From Enoplolaimus lenunculus (taxonomy: Eukaryota; Nematoda; Enoplea; Enoplida; Thoracostomopsidae), in assembly GCA_030248215.1 (NCBI GenBank), contig JASANG010000065.1, positions 209,684 through 273,683 of the forward strand: DNA of 64,000 nucleotides. Reading direction: 5' to 3'. The first letter of the stretch is position 1. Every line of letters starts with the position of its first letter. Position numbers and translations under genes: made by a program. Below are positions 28,901-38,281 of this stretch, piece by piece. Below the pieces are notes generated by a model. It was not told the DNA's origin, ran no database searches, and saw nothing but the letters and a program-made list of their open reading frames with translations.

Positions 28901-31573
28901 GCCGTCAACGAGGTATTTATTATTCAGATGGCTATCGTCACCGCCGAGCGCAACGTGTACCCGGCCACTGCCAACGGGTATCGGCTAGGTTGGGAGTAAG
29001 CATCAATGAAGGTGCAAATTTTGTAATGGCAACTGTAAAGCCATAGTAACTTTTGAGAAGCTATTGACAGTTGCCGTCTTAAAATTGGGTGCAAAATTTA
29101 AAAATAGTTAAATTTTGCCAAATTTTAAACAGTAGCTGTCAACGGAAATAAAAATTTTGACAGTAGCCGTCAACAGAATCATATTTTTGAACATAGCAGA
29201 CCGCAGGTGTCAATTGCCGTTGCAAAATTCCACACGGCGTACGCAAATTAAAGTGGACGACGCATTACGTACGTATCAGCACCGCGCGTTCTGCTTTCTG
29301 CAAAAGTTATTGGTTTTCGGCTGCGTGGTAGTTTTCAGCTCCGGTTCCACCCTGCCAATCACTATTGAGTTTTTTGTGGCGCAAACCAAGACCACACTGA
29401 GAAAAGTAGACAAGTTTTCTCTGAACAGTGAAAAAATAACGGTGGATAAACGGGGGTCGCGGATAAAGCATTTTTGTGCGGGTGGGTAAATAATACAATT
29501 TCCGCGAGTAAAGCGTGGGTTGGGAAAACAAATCTTTGACCACATACATTTTAAATCAACACATCTATAGGCCATTGACTACTGTTAGTAACAACTTACA
29601 TTTGGAAATAGGGTCACAAACGCGACAAGTGATAATGCTAACCAATAGCCTGATGCTCGCTGAAACAACAGTTGTAACAGTTATTTTTATCTAAACGCAA
29701 CATTTACAATTTCAAGCCTGAAATTTTATGAAGAAACAAGAATAAACCAGCTAAAGTTTAGCCAGAACTCTATAGATCCTGAAGGTCAAAAAATGTACGA
29801 CGTTCCGTCACGAAACGAAATCCTGGCTACGCGCCTAACTCAAATAGGAATAGAATTTTATGCTGGAAAGGAATGTGTTGTTCGAACGAATCATGACAGT
29901 TACTTAGAAAATTTGAGGTGCACAGACGAGGATGACGGACTAAATCTTGGAAGTTTTGTTCAAAATGTAAATGAGGACTCAATCCAGCAAATTTGAGTTT
30001 AAGATGAATCCGAGCGTCGACATAAGCCTAATCCCAAGAAAAGTCAACGCCTGTCAATTCATTATTTTTTGCAACAATCTTACAAAACTGCACCGATGTA
30101 AGGATAAGGGCGAATGTGGGACTGCAATAGAATACGCTTAAGCTTTAGCCTATTGTTTTGCGTATGTTTAGACTTAGATATAAGCTCATTCTTACGCTTA
30201 GACTTAGGTTTAGGTTTAGAAATATGATTATGCTGCTTTACTGCTACGGCTGTGTTCTATACATTGACTCAACGCTGGATGAACTTTAGTGCCCGAAAAT
30301 TTCAATGTCAATTTAACTTTCAAATGGAATCGTGTATATGAACTTACGCCGGACCACCAAACAATACAATAACTGAACATGGTTATTTGATTGAAAATCA
30401 TTACACCAATCCACGGATACAACCAGCGATAATTTTGCTAAAACTTGAAAACAAATATTCAAATTTAAACGAATTTCCAAACGAAATGCGCTGTTTGACT
30501 ACACCCACACCTGCTTAAAACGCAGTTTCGGTTAAATTGTGAGGCTGATGCCTCGACTGGCATCGATTGGCAGGCAACGCGCGGCTTTCAAGTTTGCATC
30601 CCCGTCTTAAGGTTTTGTGATACCTGTTGAGTTTATAGTTTCTGTGAACAACACAAACATATGACGTTACCGATTATTGCCCATCTAAAAGATTAGGGGC
30701 GGAACTTTTTTTCTGTGGGACTGCAATAGAGTAAGCTTAAGCTTTAGACTTATTGTTTTGCTTGGCTTAGGCTTAGGCTTAGACTTAGGAATATGCTCAT
30801 GTTTACGCTTTAGGTTTAGGCTTAGGCGTAGGCTTGGGAATATCCTTATAGCTCTGTTCCGCCCATGTTCTTTACATTGGCCATTATGTCAAATCGATTG
30901 AAACTGATGTATGCCTTCGATGTCTATTCTGGCATTTTAACCGATCAACATTTCGTTCTACAATCAAAAGATGCCAATCAGCGGATGCTTTACTGTCCGA
31001 CAAAGCATTCTTTGAAAATTTCATTGTATGCGAAAATTCTGTCGGATTGGAATTGAGTAAGCTTAAGCTTTAGACTAATTTTTTTGCTTAGGCTTAGAGG
31101 CTTAAAGTATAAGCTCATACACTTACGCTTACGCTTAGGTTTAGGTTTAGGAATGTGCTTATACTACTGTTCCGCCCAAGTTCTATACAATGACCATAAA
31201 CTGAATACAGTATCAAACCAGAAATTTGCGTAGTATTTGGTTTACGTTTGGTACCTAACGCTTGAATAATGCTCAGCTACGAGTTATTAATATTCAGGTC
31301 TTACGTTATAAAATGTGGCCCATACAGCAGCACAAGACGCTATGATTAGTCCGATGGTTGAAACAATGCAAATCACTTGTATTGTGTATACACCTAAAAT
31401 CAAACAACAATATTTTTAAGTATTCAATGTGGTTGCAGTTTTTTTGTGCACTACGATCATTATAAACCAATAAATTAAAACGATTATTGCTATTATTACT
31501 ATTATTATTATTTTATCATTGTTCTTATTATTATTATTATTATATCATTGTATTATTATTATTATTATTATTA

Positions 31574-31604
<31 letters not shown>

Positions 31605-32889
31605 GTTGTTATTATTATTATTATTATCGTTTTACAAATTTGTTTGTTAAGTTTTGTTCGTATACAACAAATTGGCACAAAAAATCGCTTCAATAATGCC
31701 CAAATTACGTGTCGCGTTCCAGTTTTGTTAAATTTGATAAAATAGGGTACTAAGCCACTGCAATTTGGTTTAATCTCTGCGTGTATGGGGGCGTAGTCGT
31801 GTTTATCTTCGGCAGCGTATAAACTCGTGTTAAAGCTTTCCGATCACTTTGATTCGAATAGTTTATTCATCAGCGTAGTGTACTTTGTTTCTTACCTACT
31901 CAGATACTGTAATGACCCGAATACGGGTGGGGACTGATATTTATTGTTTCGCTTCACCGGTCTCCAGAGGGAACCCCCTTGCTATTCGAATTCGGACTGC
32001 AATTTAATTTAAATCCAGCTAGAGTTGTTTAGGGCACACAAACTTTAAATTATACTAGCTATTTTTTACGGTTTCTAAAGAACATATAAGATCTAAGTGT
32101 GCTAACGTACTTCAAGATATTAATCAAATTCTGAACTGAATCCAATTAAGACGATTTACTTTTATATACTAATTAGTATTTTTGAACACTATTCATTTAT
32201 GGACCCTAATTAAGGAAATAGACTCCTATTGATTCAGATCTAAAATAGTGACTCCGGACGCTTATTTCCTCCCGCTCGTATTCAGATCATTATTGATTCA
32301 GATTTCGAATAGGAACCACAGAGACTTGTTACCTTCGTTTTTTGATTCGGGTCGAAGTGTCTCTAAAAACAATTTATCCACTCTATTTACCTTCTTGCAT
32401 TCTGATATACTCCCGTTTAAAAATACAGCCCATGTATAAAACAGGGCCGGATCGTTTTCCTGTGGGGCTGTAATACAGGCAATTTAAGCTTTAGACTTAT
32501 TTTTTGCTTACGCTTGATAGGCTAGGCTAATAGGCTTAGGAATAGCCTCATCCTTACGCTTTAGGCTTAGGCGTAGACTTAGGCCTTAGGCTTAGGAATA
32601 TGCTTAAACTAGTGTTCCGGTCCTGTTCCATACATGGACAAAAAATGCAATTATTGCAACAATTTCGCTTTACCTAATAAAATAGCCGTATACTGAACCA
32701 ATGGGGTTCCAAGCCGACACGGGCATTTGTTTGTAAATTTAATCTGATGACAAAACTGGACGCCGTCTGCGCGAACATCCGCATCTTCAATGCAACTTCC
32801 AATCACACCAATTTGCCATCCCAACAGGGCGGTTGAAACGAGGGCGTATAGCTGAAAACCAGTACGGATCAATATTTGTATTTTAATGT
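24687..32889 (-). CDS. Multi-pass membrane protein with PPEY motif and long Ser/Pro/Asn-rich tail
   Basis: Exons 32851-32674 (or from 32889), 31393-31305, 30437-30348, 27178-27061 and 25993-24687 agree in phase (0-1, 1-0, 0-0, 0-1, 1-stop). The first encodes IRTGFQLYALVSTALLGW, a likely membrane span, then a loop with four cysteines (SCIEDAD, QFCHQ, NKCPCR). Next come hydrophobic spans VICIVSTIGLIIASCAAV and WIGVMIFNQITMFSYCIVWW, then a cytosolic region with LPPPPEYE, a PPxY motif of the kind bound by Nedd4-type WW domains. A tail of over 400 residues is rich in Ser, Pro, Asn and Gln, with a basic patch (RRRSKSPHHRR). The RTG plus 3-4 span layout and PY motif recall LAPTM-like endolysosomal proteins, but I do not claim the family. 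The N-terminal exon was not found. Confidence 0.7.
26061..26251. mobile_element. hAT-like MITE (CACTAGCGGATCC ends)
   Basis: Ends CACTAGCGGATCCAGAGGG and GGATCCATCGCTG are inverted. Flanks ATTGCGAC and ATTTCGAC match at seven of eight bases, a worn target duplication. It lies in the intron between exons d and e. Confidence 0.7.
26819..27012. mobile_element. TTAGGC-bearing MITE, family T1 (inverted)
   Basis: Has ACAGGGCCGTTATGGTAGTA, GCCTAAGCCTAA blocks and TCCCGCAGAAAAACGTTCCA then CCCCTGATCATTAC. Ends are worn. Confidence 0.65.
27061..27178 (-). CDS. Membrane-protein exon d (start of cytosolic tail, PY motif)
   Basis: The acceptor TATTTTAG precedes 27178 and the donor GTTAGT follows 27061. 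Encodes ENLAQQQIEVVYQHPG, a Pro-rich stretch and LPPPP; the glutamate and tyrosine of PPEY are completed by the next exon. Confidence 0.7.
27315..27482. repeat. Repeat of the CTACGGGCCCG family (inverted copy)
   Basis: Left part CGTAGCCAACGGGGCCAGG, middle AAAGTTTTCAACCTGGCTTG, right part AGCAAGGTGAGCTGACTACG. Nearly complete, so it defines both ends. Confidence 0.6.
27679..27949. mobile_element. piggyBac-like MITE with tRNA-like interior (copy 1)
   Basis: TTAACCCTTTCTCACATGAA at the left and GTGAGAAGGGGTTTA at the right (final TTAA mutated). The minus strand carries A-box TAGCTGAGTGG and B-box GTTCGAATC 33 bases apart, and a near-perfect palindrome GAGTTGCCTATAGGCAACTA lies near the right end. 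Confidence 0.85.
28206..28407. mobile_element. TTAGGC-bearing MITE, family T1, with 8-base target duplication
   Basis: Element GGCCAATGTAAACAACAGGG ... ATACATGGGCC. AAAAATTC is repeated exactly at 28198-28205 and 28408-28415. This places family T1 with 8-base-duplication transposons such as hAT. Confidence 0.88.
28612..28722. repeat. Fragment of the CTACGGGCCCG repeat family
   Basis: CTCCTGAAAAATATTTAGC and ACAAGGTGAGCTGGCTACGG match the family's right half. Confidence 0.45.
28785..29180. repeat. Cluster of GACGGCAACCGTC-like palindromic motifs
   Basis: ACGGCAACCGTCAATTGAAA and variants (CGGCAACCGTC, TGGCAGCCGTCAA, GACAGTTGCCGTC, GACAGTAGCCGTCAA) recur about nine times in 400 bases in both orientations. 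Each core is itself an imperfect palindrome. Confidence 0.6.
30092..30270. mobile_element. TTAGGC-bearing MITE, family T1, diverged
   Basis: GGGCGAATGTGGGACTGCAA, TAGACTTAG/TTAGGTTTAGG blocks and GTGTTCTATACATTGAC keep the family order. Confidence 0.6.
30348..30437 (-). CDS. Membrane-protein exon c (span 3)
   Basis: The acceptor AGTTTTAG precedes 30437 and the donor GTAAGT follows 30348. The 90 bases in phase 0-0 encode YRWLYPWIGVMIFNQITMFS and on to VWWSG, a Trp-rich membrane span. Confidence 0.65.
30679..30882. mobile_element. TTAGGC-bearing MITE, family T1
   Basis: Starts GCCCATCTAAAAGATTAGGG, ends CGCCCATGTTCTTTACATTGGCC, with two TTAGGC-type blocks. It lies in the intron between membrane-protein exons b and c. 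Confidence 0.8.
30883..31034 (+). other. Open sequence between two T1 MITEs
   Basis: An ATG at 30889 opens a protein-like frame (SNRLKLMYAFDVYSGILTDQ) that runs into the next MITE. It lies on the strand opposite to the host gene and has no donor or acceptor. Possibly an exon relic; function unknown. Confidence 0.2.
31035..31194. mobile_element. TTAGGC-bearing MITE, family T1, 5' end missing
   Basis: From TTCTGTCGGATTGG to TGTTCCGCCCAAGTTCTATA, with TTAGGC blocks; the left inverted end is absent. Confidence 0.65.
31305..31393 (-). CDS. Membrane-protein exon b (span 2)
   Basis: The acceptor GATTTTAG precedes 31393 and the donor GTAAGA follows 31305. The 89 bases encode a hydrophobic helix, VICIVSTIGLIIASCAAVWA. 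Confidence 0.65.
31487..31626. repeat. (TTA)n microsatellite
   Basis: About 140 bases of interrupted TTA/ATT triplets. The Tyr/Leu/Ile-rich open frames across it are products of the repeat. Confidence 0.95.
31907..32355. mobile_element. pogo-like MITE, diverged
   Basis: Left end CTGTAATGACCCGAATACG after TA, right end near TTTTTGATTCGGGTCG. The interior follows the order of the copies at 33883 and 48873. Confidence 0.6.
32428..32639. mobile_element. TTAGGC-bearing MITE, family T1
   Basis: Starts GCCCATGTATAAAACAGGGC, ends GGTCCTGTTCCATACATGG. TTAGGC blocks flank AGCCTCATCCTTACGC. It lies just 3' of membrane-protein exon a on that gene's strand. Confidence 0.75.
32674..32851 (-). CDS. Membrane-protein exon a (span 1 and Cys loop)
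   Basis: The acceptor GGTTTTCAG precedes 32851 and the donor GTAAAG follows 32674. An alternative acceptor (CTGGCAG before 32889) keeps the frame and would include IKIQILIRTGFQ, which fits the RTG motif of related four-span proteins better. Confidence 0.6.
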
Positions 32890-32943
32890 CTGCCAGTATT
32901 CTCAAATGCATGTAGCATCTATCACCTGTTGGAGCTCTTGTAC

Positions 32944-33069
32944 ACACTCAAAATAATATTTCTGATATTTAAGAAAAAATTTCTTACATTTGAGAAATAT
33001 GATTAGCAAGATGCACTTGAAAAGTATTTCTGTTATAACAGAAATGTTTTCAAAAAACGTTTTGAAACT
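32944..33069. mobile_element. Palindromic MITE (TTTCTGATATTTAAG family), partial
   Basis: Starts ACTCAAAATAATATTTCTGA exactly as the copy at 16556 and runs about 125 bases; the second half is missing and a TTAGGC-like fragment follows (33070-33190). Confidence 0.6.
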
Positions 33070-33189
33070 TAGGATCGCTTTAGGCTTAGACAAAGGTCTA
33101 GGGATGTGTTTTAGTTTAAGCTAAAGCTTTGCTAAACAATTTTTAGATTTAACCTTAAGCCTGCACCTAAGCCTATGGACGGAGTGCAA

Positions 33190-33880
33190 GAACCACAGGT
33201 GGTTACAGGCCTAGTCGACCGGCTTATGACTATAATATTTGTAGATTTTTAGAAGGCAAGTCAACTTGACCATAACACCGAAAAGCATATTCATATTTTG
33301 TCTGTACGCTTAAATCCCTGTCAAAAATCCACAAAAATTTTGAATTGTAAATAATGCTACCTTGATGTGACAGTTACCGTCTGTACTGCAATATCATATA
33401 TTAATCTACATGTCTGCGAGTATCATATGATATGCTTCCAAATGTCTGCGTACCTGAGGTAACATAACCAACATAGTGCAAGGGGCTGCACAGAAGTGGC
33501 ATGTGTGCGCCAAAACTCAAAGTGGTGGTGCACAGCCCCATGTTCCAAAATTTATCAGGGGGATGAAAATTTTGGAAAGTTCCGAGCAAAATTTGTGGTT
33601 TTTTTTGCGAAAATATTTCGAAAACCTTTTGCGCTTCATGTGCAATAACAAATTTTTGCGTACATTGCTACTGCGTGTTCGTCGGCAATATAAAAAGGGT
33701 CTCTTATTGTACATTCTTGCAGCAAAAGCAATGCACAAATTGTAACTCTGTTCTGGCCATACTTCTTTGGAACACTCTCAGGACAAATTCAGCTGTCTCA
33801 CTAAGTACATGGCGTGCGTTGTCTTTACTCTTCAGGTCTTGGTTATAGGATAGCTTTTATAGACTATTCCTAAGGGTGTA
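33190..33880. other. Intergenic, no gene recognised
   Basis: Open frames on both strands near 33400-33745 have no recognised domain or splice context. The missing N-terminal exon of the membrane protein may lie here or upstream. Confidence 0.3.
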
Positions 33881-33882
33881 CT

Positions 33883-34308
33883 GTAGTGACACGAATAAAA
33901 AGGCTAGACTAATATTTATTAGGCCTCTGTAGAGGGCGCCCCACTGTTATTCGGTTACGGGCTGTTATTAATTTTTGACCCGCTCTCTGCCGCCCTTCGT
34001 TACTGATATATACGGTATTGCAACTATCCGTTGAAAAAAATGTCTATGTTTCTTGTATAAAAAACAACTTGAGCGATAATGCAAGGTAATATACTTAGGA
34101 ATGTACTTTCAAAACTAAAGTATGCTTTAAAGATTCGAACTCAACATTATTTGGTCCTAATTAGAGATAATTGACATTTATGGATTCTAATTAGGGTTTA
34201 GGGATTTTATCCGTTTACGGACTCTTATTAGGGATACGAATTTCTATTGATTCGGACTCAAAATAGGGACCCCCTCTTTTTACCCCCTCTTTATTCGGGT
34301 CACTATAG
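33883..34308. mobile_element. pogo-like MITE, apparently complete
   Basis: CTGTAGTGACACGAATAAAA at the left and TTATTCGGGTCACTATAG at the right are inverted, flanked by TA at 33881-33882 and 34309-34310 as for Tc1/mariner-type insertion. Confidence 0.8.
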
Positions 34309-34347
34309 TATGCAGCTAACATAGAGTTGTTTTTTCAAGATTATGGC

Positions 34348-34555
34348 CAGAGTGCAACCGGAGTTTGGCTATCGGCTCCGGCAGAAAAACGATCTCTGAC
34401 TCCGGTAGCATTTTTGTTAAATGTTCCAGCAATTTTGAAAGCAAAAGTGCCGTTCAGTAGTAATTTTAAGGTGTACAAACAATCATACCGAATTTTAGTG
34501 TCTATTCCCTTGGTTGCAGCGACGTTCAATTTTTCGTTTCAGTTCGGGCTCAGGT
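34348..34555. mobile_element. Relic of the hAT-like CAGGGTGCAACCGG family
   Basis: AGAGTGCAACCGGAGTTTGG, GGCTCCGG repeats and an internal order seen also at 37975-38281. The right end is worn. Confidence 0.5.
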
Positions 34556-34583
34556 GAAACAAATACATCTGCGATGTCTCAAA

Positions 34584-34854
34584 TTAACCCCTTCTCACTT
34601 TGAGTTGCCTATAGGCAACTTAGCGCAGTGTATATACGTTAAATAATATATATAGCACCGTGTTTAACAATTGCAACACGTATACATAGTACTAAATCAC
34701 CACAAGACGTGAGAGCCCCCTCGGGCTCGAGCGTCAAGCTCCTATAGCTGAGTGGTGATGGTATACGCCTCCCACTCCAATCACCGGAGTTCGAATCCTA
34801 GCATAAAAGTATGTCTCAGGGGAAATAGAAAATATTCATGTGAGAAAGGGTTAA
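34584..34854. mobile_element. piggyBac-like MITE with tRNA-like interior (copy 2, both ends intact)
   Basis: TTAA-CCCCTTCTCAC and GTGAGAAAGGG-TTAA are inverted ends with TTAA target sites at both sides (271 bases). The plus strand carries A-box TAGCTGAGTGG (34745-34755) and B-box GTTCGAATC (34789-34797), 33 bases apart. A near-perfect palindrome, GAGTTGCCTATAGGCAACTT, sits at the left end. Confidence 0.9.
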
Positions 34855-34937
34855 AAGTCGAACCTTCAAATTGCCCTAAAATTAATTTTTCTCCTACTTG
34901 CAATATGACAAAAAAAATAAACCATATCCTCGTCAAG

Positions 34938-35086
34938 GCATATGTATGAAACAAGGCCGTAACAGTACTATAAGCATATTTCTAAGCCTAAGCCTAAGTC
35001 TAAGCAAAAAATTTAGTCTAAAGCTTTAACTGTCTCTAATAAAGGCCCTTCGGAAAACGATCCGGTCCTGTTCTATACACGGGCCC
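34938..35086. mobile_element. TTAGGC-bearing MITE, family T1, shortened
   Basis: ATGTATGAAACAAGGCCGTA to CCGGTCCTGTTCTATACACGG, with only one TTAGGC block. Confidence 0.65.
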
Positions 35087-35222
35087 TCATCAACATACCC
35101 CGCTGTAAATTGATATGAAAGCGGATGTTTTACGCGGCTCCCAGCAATGACAGGGATTTGCTGCTTTTTGTTTTAAATATTCAACATTTAGAGGCATTAT
35201 TTAACTGCATACAAACTAAGTT

Positions 35223-35435
35223 CACTACAAAAAATGGTCAGTCAAATTTACTCTCTCCAAAATAGGTTCTAAGAAACTATACAAACTGAGTCAAATTCGA
35301 CTCCGCCAGAGTCAAACGTTCGACTCACTTAGTCGCACGTTAGACTTTGGTGGAGTCGAACTTGGCTCAGTTTGTGTAGTCGCCTAGAAACCCTATTTAG
35401 GAAGGAGTCAATTTGACGCACCATTTTTTGCAGTG
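35223..35435. mobile_element. CACTG-ended hairpin MITE
   Basis: CACTACAAAAAATGGTCAGT and the inverted CACCATTTTTTGCAGTG, with GACTC/GAGTC stem blocks as in the copies near 12 kb. Confidence 0.78.
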
Positions 35436-36214
35436 TAACGGCTTCAAATGTTACAAAAACAGTATTTGTTTTGGCAAAGTTAAGAAACTGCTGAAAATGT
35501 GCAGCCTAAATTTAAGTAAAAGCCAACAGAAACATAGACGTCTACTTGCATGACACAAATCAGCCTGAGTACGAGCCTAAATCAACTGAACACACGCGGG
35601 TTCTGATATTGAACAAGTATGAAAAGTGCGTTCAAAAATATAATCTGAGCTTATAAGTCTAAGGTTTACGCTATACTTTACGGTGCCGGATACCGCTATG
35701 CGTTGCTAACAAAAATACAGGTAAAATCTATTTGGTGGCGTCCGGCGAGTATAGCGTAACCCTAAACCTACTAAAACAAAAGGTTAATTGCAATTATGTT
35801 TGAAGTATTAGTTAAAATATTAACAGAAACACATGTAGTGCAGTCAAGTAAATGATTGTATTTTTCGAACCGGTACGCTGCCCGGATGTTTTTGGTACAG
35901 AATGGTGCCATCGCCAACCCCAAAATGTTTCGAATACAGATCCTTACTGTTGACCCTCATGCGGTACAGGTAACCAACCTATCAAAAAAAGCACGATAGC
36001 AAGCTGTTTGAAATATAATTTGAAAATATTAATAAATGAAATATTTATAGCACAATTTTGGCGTATCTCCAAAATTTGCTTACCTCTAAAGGTTGCAACT
36101 TCGAGCTACAAGCAAAAGGGTCACTAGAATTGCAGATAAATGAGGTAAGAATAAGCTTAATTTGAGCATGGTCACGGCGTGAGAGTAAATGTTTCAATAG
36201 TGAAAAACCGGTGC
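35436..36214. other. Intergenic, no gene recognised
   Basis: About 0.8 kb with no exon-like frame. A short inverted pair, TAAGGTTTACGCTATAC (35660) and GTATAGCGTAACCCTAAACC (35750), suggests one more small MITE (about 35655-35770). Confidence 0.35.
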
Positions 36215-36409
36215 GCCAATGTTACTGTTACGTGCGTAACAGTTGATTAAGCGTATTCCTAAGCCTAAACCTAAGCCTAAGCGTTGCAAAAATGTAGGTT
36301 TCTAAGCTTAAACCTAAACCTTAGCATAAGCAAAAAATGTAATCTTGAATATAAACCTTCTTTTATAAACCCATCAGAAAGCTAAACGCCCTTTAAAGTA
36401 ACATGGACC
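36215..36409. mobile_element. TTAGGC-bearing MITE, family T2
   Basis: GCCAATGTTACTGTTACGTG to CCTTTAAAGTAACATGGACC, with GCCTAAG blocks around GTTGCAAAAATG. Confidence 0.78.
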
Positions 36410-36655
36410 AACCGTGCTATAATTGCCTTGTATTGGAAGCATACATTTGAGGGCAAACGTCAGCTGGTGCAGAGATAACAGAAAAGAATCACCCATGAAA
36501 TACCGGTGCAGGCTATCGTGGGCCCCTAAAATTTTAGGTGGGGTCCCTTGCGATGGTCAAAATATTTTTTAAATTCACATTTATATTAATACCATTTTTT
36601 GTTTAAAATCTTGTTCACCGTAATTTCAGTGAGTTGATTTCAACTTGTAATAAGT
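36410..36655. other. Spacer between MITEs
   Basis: No exon or repeat family recognised. Confidence 0.3.
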
Positions 36656-36949
36656 TGGGCCAATGTTAGTTTAAGGGGCGTAACAGTAGATTAAGCGTAT
36701 TCCTAAGCCTAAGCCGAAGCCTAAGTGTTGCAAGAATGTGTTTCTAGTGGGCCAATGTTACTTTAAGTTGCGTAATAGTAGATTAAGCGTATTCCGTAGC
36801 CTAATCCTAAACTTAAGTGTTGCAAGAATGTGTTCCTAACCCAAAGCCTAAACCTAAGTCTAAGCCTAAGCAGAAAAATGTAATCTAGAATCTAAAATTA
36901 CTCTTTTATAGAACCACCAGTAAAGCTGAACGCCCCTAAAGTAACATGG
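36656..36949. mobile_element. TTAGGC-bearing MITE, family T2, with duplicated left half
   Basis: The left end GGCCAATGTTAGTTTAAGGG (36657) and about 100 following bases recur as GGCCAATGTTACTTTAAG (36763) before one right end, CCCCTAAAGTAACATGGG. Confidence 0.75.
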
Positions 36950-37170
36950 GTTATAAGTTGAATCCATTCAGAAACCTGAGCTCTGAATTAGGTCTTTCAG
37001 AACGTAGAATTCTGAATTGATTGAACTCATTCAGTGTTAATTAACCAACTCACCCGGAATTAAATCAGCTCAGAGCGAGTTGTTGTTTCCTGCTGTTAAC
37101 TCAGAAATAATCATAAATGACTAATTAGTTGTCTCAGTTGATTAATCAACTCATCGGAATTTGCAGCGTT
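36950..37170. mobile_element. GAGTTGATTAATCAACTC-type palindromic MITE, diverged
   Basis: AACTCATTCAG, GTTAATTAACCAACTCA and TTGATTAATCAACTCATCGG are arranged as inverted blocks. A better copy lies at 45405-45661. Confidence 0.5.
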
Positions 37171-37811
37171 AAGGTGGGGGGGCCCTCATGAACTGCCCCC
37201 AAATGTGTGTAGCTGCTCGTGTTTCGAAAAATATCGTGTTAACCTTTTGCAATATGCAATTTCAAGCATAATAAAATGCACTTTAGTGCAAGCTGAACGT
37301 ACTGCAAAAAAATAAACATAACGCTAGTTTGTTAATCGGTTTGATAAGCAAGTGTAAACGCGATATTGCAATTGCGTATTTAGCTCTTGCATATGACTGC
37401 AAACTAAAAAAAGCATCTTTAATGCAAATAACCTTTTTGGGGTTCGAATGATTCATTCTTGTGTTGGCGAACAACAACACAGAGCCAAACGTTGGTGTCA
37501 GAAACAAATCAGCTTCACTCACGTATCCATTTGGGCCCAACACAGACCATGAAGCCAAACAGGGATTGATACTAAAATATTGTATTTATGATTTAGTACT
37601 AAAATTGCGTTTGACTTTCGCTCATTTTGGTCGCGAAGTTGATGAAGTATTAATATATATCGAGGACAATGCAGTGAGTTTCGATCTACCACTAGTTTCG
37701 TTGTATACTTTTGCTGGTTCATTCAACCTTTCAGCATGCGTGGATTTTGATTGGACACATGCCAGCTGTAATAACAAAAGCCTATACTGCAAGCTGGACT
37801 CGAACACGTAA
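37171..37811. other. Unrecognised stretch with an orphan open frame
   Basis: A 116-codon plus-strand frame (37461-37811) contains protein-like pieces such as LTYPFGPNTDHEAKQGL, and the minus strand is open too (37283-37558). No domain or splice sites support either. Confidence 0.2.
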
Positions 37812-37960
37812 ACAGAGGGGGTCAGGGTGATTCATCCCTATGGAAGAAATTTGCCGCCTCACAGAAAAATTTTAGCTTGCTAGTAAGTCAGCATCGAAAA
37901 CCCTTGTATGCCCCTCTTAAAAATGTTTAGGTCACCCTGGCAAGGTAAGATGACTACGAG
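37812..37960. repeat. Repeat of the CTACGGGCCCG family, inverted
   Basis: GAAATTTGCCGCCTCACAGA ... CTGGCAAGGTAAGATGACTACG matches the family order. Confidence 0.5.
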
Positions 37961-37974
37961 CGTGACTGGATTGC

Positions 37975-38281
37975 GGGCACGGCACAAGGTCTACGGCTCC
38001 GGAACAAAATGGACCTCCGACTCCGGTAGAATTTCTGACGGAGGTTCTGGCAATTTCAGTAGCGAAGTTTCTCAGAGGTTACAAAAATTGTATTGTTCTG
38101 TGCGTTTGGTTTAACCATTGGTACAATTTTAGGAAAACCTTAAACGTAATTTAACATAACTACTGAATTTCGTGTCACGTTCGACTGCAGGTCTGGCTCA
38201 GGCTCCGGTAAATTTTGTTAACTTTCGACTCCGTCTCCGGTATTTTTCGGCTCCGTCGTTTTTCACATCCGGTTGCACCCT
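37975..38281. mobile_element. hAT-like MITE (right end GGTTGCACCCTG)
   Basis: Ends CATCCGGTTGCACCCTG; interior has GGCTCCGG and ACTCCGGTAG repeats in inverted order to the left end, as in 20846-21180. Confidence 0.55.

Larger units (their letters stand above)
27179..30347 (-). other. Intron between exons c and d of the membrane-protein gene
   Basis: Contains the repeat 27315-27482, the piggyBac-like MITE 27679-27949, the T1 copy 28206-28407, a repeat 28612-28722, the GACGGCAACCGTC motif cluster 28785-29180 and a T1 copy at about 30092-30270. A 67-codon open frame at 29793-29996 (plus) has no recognisable domain. Confidence 0.6.

Noticed and set aside
31487-31745. Tyr/Leu/Ile-rich membrane-like peptides
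   Set aside because: Translations of the (TTA)n microsatellite.
37283-37811. Gene on either strand (frames of about 90-116 codons)
   Set aside because: Both strands are open, no splice sites agree and no domain is seen; kept only as an unexplained stretch.
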